Below, in pieces: positions 60,001-64,000 of a stretch of 64,000 nt of DNA (positions within the stretch are counted from its first letter, which is position 1; each line of letters begins with the position of its first letter). A program made the translations under genes and the position numbers. Under the pieces are notes generated by a model that made no database searches, was not told where the DNA came from, and was given only the letters and a program-made list of their open reading frames with translations. Source of the stretch: Talinum fruticosum (lineage: Eukaryota > Streptophyta > Magnoliopsida > Caryophyllales > Talinaceae); NCBI GenBank assembly GCA_021018815.1, contig JAITYX010000046.1:4777501-4841500 (forward strand), written 5' to 3'.

Positions 60001-60202
60001 TAAGGCTTGAAGCCTATGGGTTAGTCCATGTTACAAACGGAACTCGCCGAAATTTTTAGAGAATCCCATATTCTTTGGGAAAACCACCGGTACTACCTTT
60101 AAGTTGAGTTTAGGCAGCCAAACCAACACCGAAAGAGCCTTGGGAGTTCCTCTAAGGAACTCGGCGATGTAATACTCCTGTGGGGTGTTTTGGGGTGTTA
60201 CA
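57014..60202 (+). mobile_element. Solo LTR M (gypsy type, + orientation), nested in L
   Basis: It starts CGTAAGACCCGTAATTTTG (expected TG at the start, here CG) and ends GGGGTGTTTTGGGGTGTTACA-like text at 60202. GTTTA (57009-57013) and GTTTC (60203-60207) form a 5-bp target duplication with one change. Length is 3189 bp. It is the close relative of J and shows the uninterrupted sequence at the K site. There is no internal coding region. Confidence 0.86.
57290..57890 (+). repeat. GC-rich, purine-biased block in LTR M
   Basis: About 600 bases are G+A rich on the + strand. Overlapping frames of 106-159 codons on both strands are rich in Arg, Glu, Gly or Ser and come from composition. The block ends just before CCCCGAATCGAGGTGGGTAG, as in J. 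Confidence 0.8.
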
Positions 60203-60207
60203 GTTTC

Positions 60208-60720
60208 GAATTGGGTTTCGATTTCTGTCTCCCTTTCTTCCTCTCGGTTCCCTTTTCCTCCTTCTTTCCCGACCCCCTGCTCCTTCGTTCCGCTTTGGTT
60301 CCTCTCGGTTCTCGCTCTCTGGTCTCGGTTCTAACTGGGTTCTACCCGGCTCCGCTGCCCATCCTCTTCTCGCTCGCCAGCTGCCGATTTCGGCGTCCCT
60401 CTCGCTTTCCCCTACTTCCGCGTCCTTTCGTTCCCCTTTCTTCTTCGCTCTGCTCGGCCTCTCAAGCCCGAGCTCTCCCTTGCCCACCAGCGGCGGCGAC
60501 CTCGCCGTTCGGGTGGCCACCGGCGTTGGCTCTCACGCTTTCTCTTCTCTCGCTCGGCCTCTCGCTCCCTCTCGTTTCCCGGCTCCCTCTCTCGCTCTAT
60601 TCTCGCTTCGTTTCTGCTCTTCTTCTTCTTCTCTTTCCTTTCTTCCGCTTCTTTCATTCCCTTTCCTTTTGTTCCCAATCCTAATTTCTCTCTCCTCTTT
60701 AGCTAATTACACATAATGGG
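60208..60720 (-). repeat. GC-rich block in LTR L (purine-biased on the element strand)
   Basis: It is a C+T-rich stretch on the + strand, hence G+A rich on the strand of L. It corresponds to the blocks of J and M. Frames up to 178 codons here are not taken as genes. Confidence 0.75.
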
Positions 60721-60923
60721 TCATCTGTTTCATTCCAATTGGACCCTTAACTCTTTTGCTCTCATCAATTGCCAACTCCTCCTAAATTGCCAGCCAATTT
60801 ATCCATTTCTCATTTCTTTTTTTTTTTTTTCCACGCTCGGGTTTCAGTTCTCGGGTTTCTAATTCCGACTCGAAAAATTCTAATTCACTAGCAAGCAAAC
60901 ACCTGAAATTTCGGGGTCTCACA

Positions 60924-61755
60924 TAATATCCACTTTCTATCTCTAGTGTAGGCAAAACTTAGTTTGACAAAGGTTGTTTGATAACATTATTCAACTAATT
61001 ACCAAATAACGATACAAAAAAATCGAACTATAAACAGCCTTAGATTGGAATTAATCACGTTATTATGCCTAAAATCAAAATCAAATTCCATTTTAGATTA
61101 GTCTATGCTCATAATTTAGATGGGTAAAATTCCAATTAAGCTTATCTCTGCCTAGTTTTGTAGGTCAAAAACTAATCTTATTCATTCTAATCGCCTATTT
61201 TTATAGGATTTAAAAAGAACAAATTACATGATACATATCTCAAAAACCACAATTGAAAACTTTAATCATTGTCATGTGAAAGTTTTATGCTTTCACAACG
61301 TCACTTTAGGCAAGGATTCCATCTTTTAAAGTTCACAAAACCCAAATAAGATTAGATGATTTCTCTTTTGCAACTTTCATCGAATATGTGGTGAGCGGAG
61401 CGAATTCTAAATAAACAAGCATAGAATAACTCAGTTGGATATTTAACTCAAGATTATAAGACAGAATAGGGATTAATCCCAACATAAGTGGGAAACATAG
61501 CCTCTTTTCAATGAAAAAGACATGAGGAATATTGAGAAACTATGAAGAATACGCAAAAGGAGAAAGTGTAACTACCGAATAAAAATTCGATGCGATTAAA
61601 TTGAAACTAGACTTGTAATTCACAATAATTCTTCAAAAACTCTTGATTGCTCTGTAAAAGTTCTAATTAGAAAACCATAGCGAAAACTAGGATGGAAATA
61701 GATATCCCGAAAATAAAATCTGAAAACTAATTAGAAGTCGCGAAAAATAGAAATT
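60924..61755. other. AT-rich DNA, no gene recognised
   Basis: It is unique-looking AT-rich sequence right of solo LTR L. I recognise no domain, RNA gene or LTR border. Confidence 0.5.
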
Positions 61756-61759
61756 GCAC

Positions 61760-62050
61760 AACTGTGCAACTTCGCACGGGTAGCCATGCAGGTTTCTTGG
61801 ACGTAACTTTCCAAATGCCATGCAACGCCGCATGGGAAACTGTCTGAAATTATTGGACATTCTCCCTCCTTTCAATGCTTCGTATTATCGTGCAAGATCC
61901 GCACGGTCGACAGTGCATGACATTAACTTTTTATAGTTTCGCACACGATCGTGCAAGTTCCGCACTATTGACCGTGCGACCTTCCTGGGGTTTTTCCTCT
62001 TTTATGAAGGTCCTCACTGCTGTGCACCTTCGCACAGCCACCTATGCATG
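61760..62050. repeat. Cluster of GTGCAA...GCAC motifs
   Basis: Five units of the form GTGCAAnTTCGCAC (each able to pair GTGC with GCAC) start at about 61764, 61820, 61890, 61951 and 62022. Four of them are followed within about 30 bases by a second ATGCA, GTGCA or GTGCG. Spacing is 56 to 71 bases. I do not know the element. Confidence 0.65.
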
Positions 62051-62309
62051 TCGACTTGTTGAGTTTTAGGCACTTTTCTTGCTTACTTTTAGGCTTGAAC
62101 CCTCCTCTTTATCGTCTTTCATCAAATTTGCCTTGAATCTCCCTTATTTAAGCTCGAATTCTTGTAATTAAGAGATTTAGGAGATTTTGGGACAATTAAG
62201 AGGAAAAGAGCTAAAACTAATCCAAAACCAAACATACATGCTCGAAATAGCCACAAATTTGGGTGAAATAATGCCATAAAAGGTGGCGAATACGAGGTTT
62301 AACACTCAT
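62051..62309. other. AT-rich DNA, no gene recognised
   Basis: It ends in GAGGTTTAACACTCATC, which resembles the end of some plant LTRs. This may be the border of an unnamed element that holds the GTGC cluster. Confidence 0.35.
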
Positions 62310-62497
62310 CATCTCGAAGTAGGTGAGTCCAATCTTGCATTTCATTTGCATCAGCCCAAATAAAGTTCATCTCAATTAAGGCAAGTCCATATTTGCATTT
62401 CTTTTTTGCATTTAGCCAAAGTCAAAATCATCTCAAAGTAGGTGAGTCCAATCTTGCATTTTATTTGCATTAGCCCAAATTAAACTTCATCTTAATT
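62310..62497 (+). repeat. Leader minisatellite of Tat copy G, left part
   Basis: About three units match the repeats at 26441-26972 (for example ATCTCAAAGTAGGTGAGTCC and TGCATTTAGCCAAAG). The array is cut by a LINE insertion. Confidence 0.82.
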
Positions 62498-63067
62498 GGA
62501 TAGGTTGCTAATAAGAGAGAGATTGCACAAACTGGGCTGCAAATACCCGATAAATCTTGTGTTTTCTACAAACATACAACCGAAGACAGCTCGCACCTAT
62601 TCTTCCAATGCCCATATAGTCGGGAGGTGCTTGGGGATGTTTGCGAGATAGGCTAGAATATCAATACCTCACACCGAATGGAAGCAAAAATTCATCAAAC
62701 AAAAAGGATCTGTTGTAAGGAAACAAATAGCCGAGCAATTTTGTCAGCATGCATATACTATGTTTGATCGAACGAGGGAAAAGGATTTTTCAAAGCAAAG
62801 AAAATTCAGCACAAGGGTCGTGCGGGAGTATCAAACAAGACGTTAAAGTTAGAATATCAAAACTCATCATGAAGATATCTCCTCAAGATAGAAAATGGAT
62901 TGGTGAATTAAGCTCATAATTTTTATTCTCTTGCCTAAGCTACTCATGAAAACAACCCTTCTTAGAAGGTGGGTTTTCACTTTTATCTTCAACATATATC
63001 TATGTACATATAGAGTTGTAATGTGTTTTTCATAGAGCAATGAATTCCTATTCATAAAAAAAAAAAA
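62498..63067 (+). mobile_element. 5'-truncated LINE (L1 type) with poly-A tail
   Basis: The insertion is flanked by a perfect 14-bp duplication ACTTCATCTTAATT (62484-62497 and 63068-63081) and ends in a poly-A tail (from 63056). Near its 5' end it encodes DRLLIRER and, one frame over, CVFYKHTTEDSSHLFFQC, the zf-RVT zinc motif that follows RT in plant LINEs. A stop follows about 40 codons later. This is the 3' end of an L1-like element placed by target-primed reverse transcription. It carries no active enzyme. Confidence 0.88.
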
Positions 63068-63330
63068 ACTTCATCTTAATTAAGGTGAGTCCATATTTGC
63101 ATTTTCTTTTTACATTTAGCCAAAGCAAAATCATTTCAATTAAGGTGAGTCTATCCATTTTATTTTTTGCATTAGCCAAACAAAAATTCATCTTAGATTA
63201 AGTAAGTCTCGCTTTCCATGTTCATTTCACATTTAGCCAAAACAAATTCATCTTCTATTAGGAGTAATCATCTATGCATTTCAATTCTACACTAGCTAGA
63301 TCATAGAATCATCTCGGATTAAGGCATAGC
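63068..63330 (+). repeat. Leader minisatellite of Tat copy G, right part
   Basis: About four units continue the array beyond the LINE (ATTAAGGTGAGTCCATATTT, TTAGCCAAAGCAAAATC and so on). Confidence 0.82.
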
Positions 63331-63685
63331 ATCAATGCATACATTATTTTCCATTTGTTTTGCATCGCTTTATGTGCATCCAAATAAAAGAGCATATCAT
63401 TTTTTTCCTAGGATCGGTCTTCCTTGGGTCCGGCAATTAAGCCCCATCTCCCTAGTTTCTTCCACGAGCCAATCCCGAGCGTACTTTTTTAGGATACAGG
63501 ATAGGAAATCCTATACAAGTCGGGAACCCTAGCATGAACCACCTAGGAAGTAACAAGTCTACTTTAACACCGACACGGTCAATACCGCAATGTCCTATAT
63601 TAGTACGTACCACGACAGTACGTCCTGGATCTTTTTAGTAACACCGAGTGTGTCGTCCAAGGTCTAAACTCAATCCTCCTCAAAA
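63331..63685 (+). other. Leader of Tat G gag
   Basis: It matches 28360-28712 of copy F closely enough to align by eye. It shows the sequence of the E insertion region without the SIRE LTR. Confidence 0.65.
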
Positions 63686-64000
63686 ATGGCCAACTAGCAA
63701 GAGCAAACCCCCATCAGGACCTCAATCAAAGGGTATGTTACTAAAGTAGAAGCTAGGATTGAGGATCGGGATAAGAGGATTGAGTCGATACCAAAAGCCC
63801 TCGGCCTCATTCGCAAAGAATTGAGAAAAAGTCAAAGTCTAAAGGGAAAGAAAATGAAGGAGAAGGATTCTGCCTTGAACCTCAACCTGGCATCAATTCG
63901 AACCTAGGCCTCAATCCAATCCAAGAATAAATCAAATATAGAAGATGTTATGGGCTTAATCCATGTTCAACCACCACTACCTAGCCTAGGGATTCACTTC
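63686..64000 (+). pseudogene. Tat G gag, start only, broken
   Basis: The ATG at 63686 opens MAN followed by a stop at codon 4. The same frame then reads QEQTPIRTSIKGYVTKVEAR and IEDRDKRIESIPKALGLIRK, parallel to copy F. The frame agreement with F supports this start. The gene runs out of the window. Confidence 0.75.

Larger units (their letters stand above)
54960..60923 (-). mobile_element. Solo LTR L (gypsy type, - orientation), split by M
   Basis: On the + strand it begins TGTAACACCCCTAGACCC and ends TTTCGGGGTCTCACA. A perfect TAATA flanks it (54955-54959 and 60924-60928). Without M and its target duplication it is about 2.77 kb. Its first 300 bases are the reverse complement of the 3' part of M (around GAGTATTACAT and GCCACACGCTCGGAG). 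It has no coding domain, so it is a solo LTR. It inserted next to a gypsy RT piece and a Tat LTR. Confidence 0.88.

Noticed and set aside
60152..60716. Frames of 88-178 codons in LTR L
   Set aside because: Low-complexity Ser/Leu/Phe or Arg/Glu text in the C+T-rich block of an LTR; crosses the L/M border.
1..64000. CRISPR arrays, tRNA or rRNA genes
   Set aside because: No regular short repeat-spacer array, no cloverleaf that I could recognise and no rRNA motif. The tandem arrays seen are minisatellites of retrotransposons.

Overview
This window is nuclear DNA from a flowering plant, probably a eudicot, and consists almost entirely of nested, decayed LTR retrotransposons. I see no host gene, rRNA, tRNA or CRISPR array. 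The species cannot be named from the sequence. The evidence is four Ty1/copia copies of the SIRE type, pieces of Ty3/gypsy elements of the Tat type, four large solo LTRs of a third family, and one LINE fragment. Every coding region is broken by stops and frameshifts. The density of nested insertions suggests a pericentromeric or other heterochromatic tract.

Layout. 1-6478: SIRE-A (+ strand), from mid-integrase through RT, RNase H and the 3' ORF to a truncated 3' LTR. 6656-20983: SIRE-B (- strand), whose 3' LTR is lost. It is split by solo LTR J (12405-18030, +), which is itself split by solo LTR K (14227-16895, -). 20984-26332: SIRE-C (+), split by a - strand SIRE solo LTR (23179-24637, target duplication AGCAT). 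26441-44048: a Tat remnant (F) with a leader minisatellite, gag, a 45-bp 3' UTR minisatellite, polypurine tract and LTR. A clipped SIRE LTR (E, 26973-28391) and a complete SIRE element D (30663-41435, -, target duplication GGCCT) are inserted in it. 44049-54510: a second Tat remnant (H) with a pol lacking most of RT, an antisense intron-containing plant mobile domain gene, polypurine tract and LTR. 54531-54954: an inverted gypsy RT piece. 54960-60923: solo LTR L (-, target duplication TAATA) containing solo LTR M (57014-60202, +). 60924-64000: AT-rich DNA, a GTGC/GCAC motif cluster, and the leader minisatellite and gag start of a third Tat copy (G), with a 5'-truncated LINE (62498-63067) inserted by target-primed reverse transcription.

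How the parts work together. A SIRE element carries gag, protease, integrase, RT and RNase H as one polyprotein, primed by initiator tRNA-Met. Downstream of RNase H is an extra 3' ORF of unknown function, in the position of the env-like gene of this lineage. In all four copies this ORF is preceded by its own TATAAATA box and, in at least three, a clear CT-rich leader, so it may have had a separate promoter. The Tat elements carry a 3' UTR minisatellite and an antisense extra gene with its own TATA box. Both are known features of the Tat group and are shown here in some detail.

The relative order of insertions can be read from the nesting and from empty-site homologues inside the window: D shows the J site, A shows the SIRE-C solo-LTR site, and M shows the K site. 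I found no clear evidence of a wholly new biological system. The best leads are the internal promoter of the SIRE 3' ORF, the antisense mobile-domain gene, the minisatellites, and the catalytic losses in the Tat integrase.
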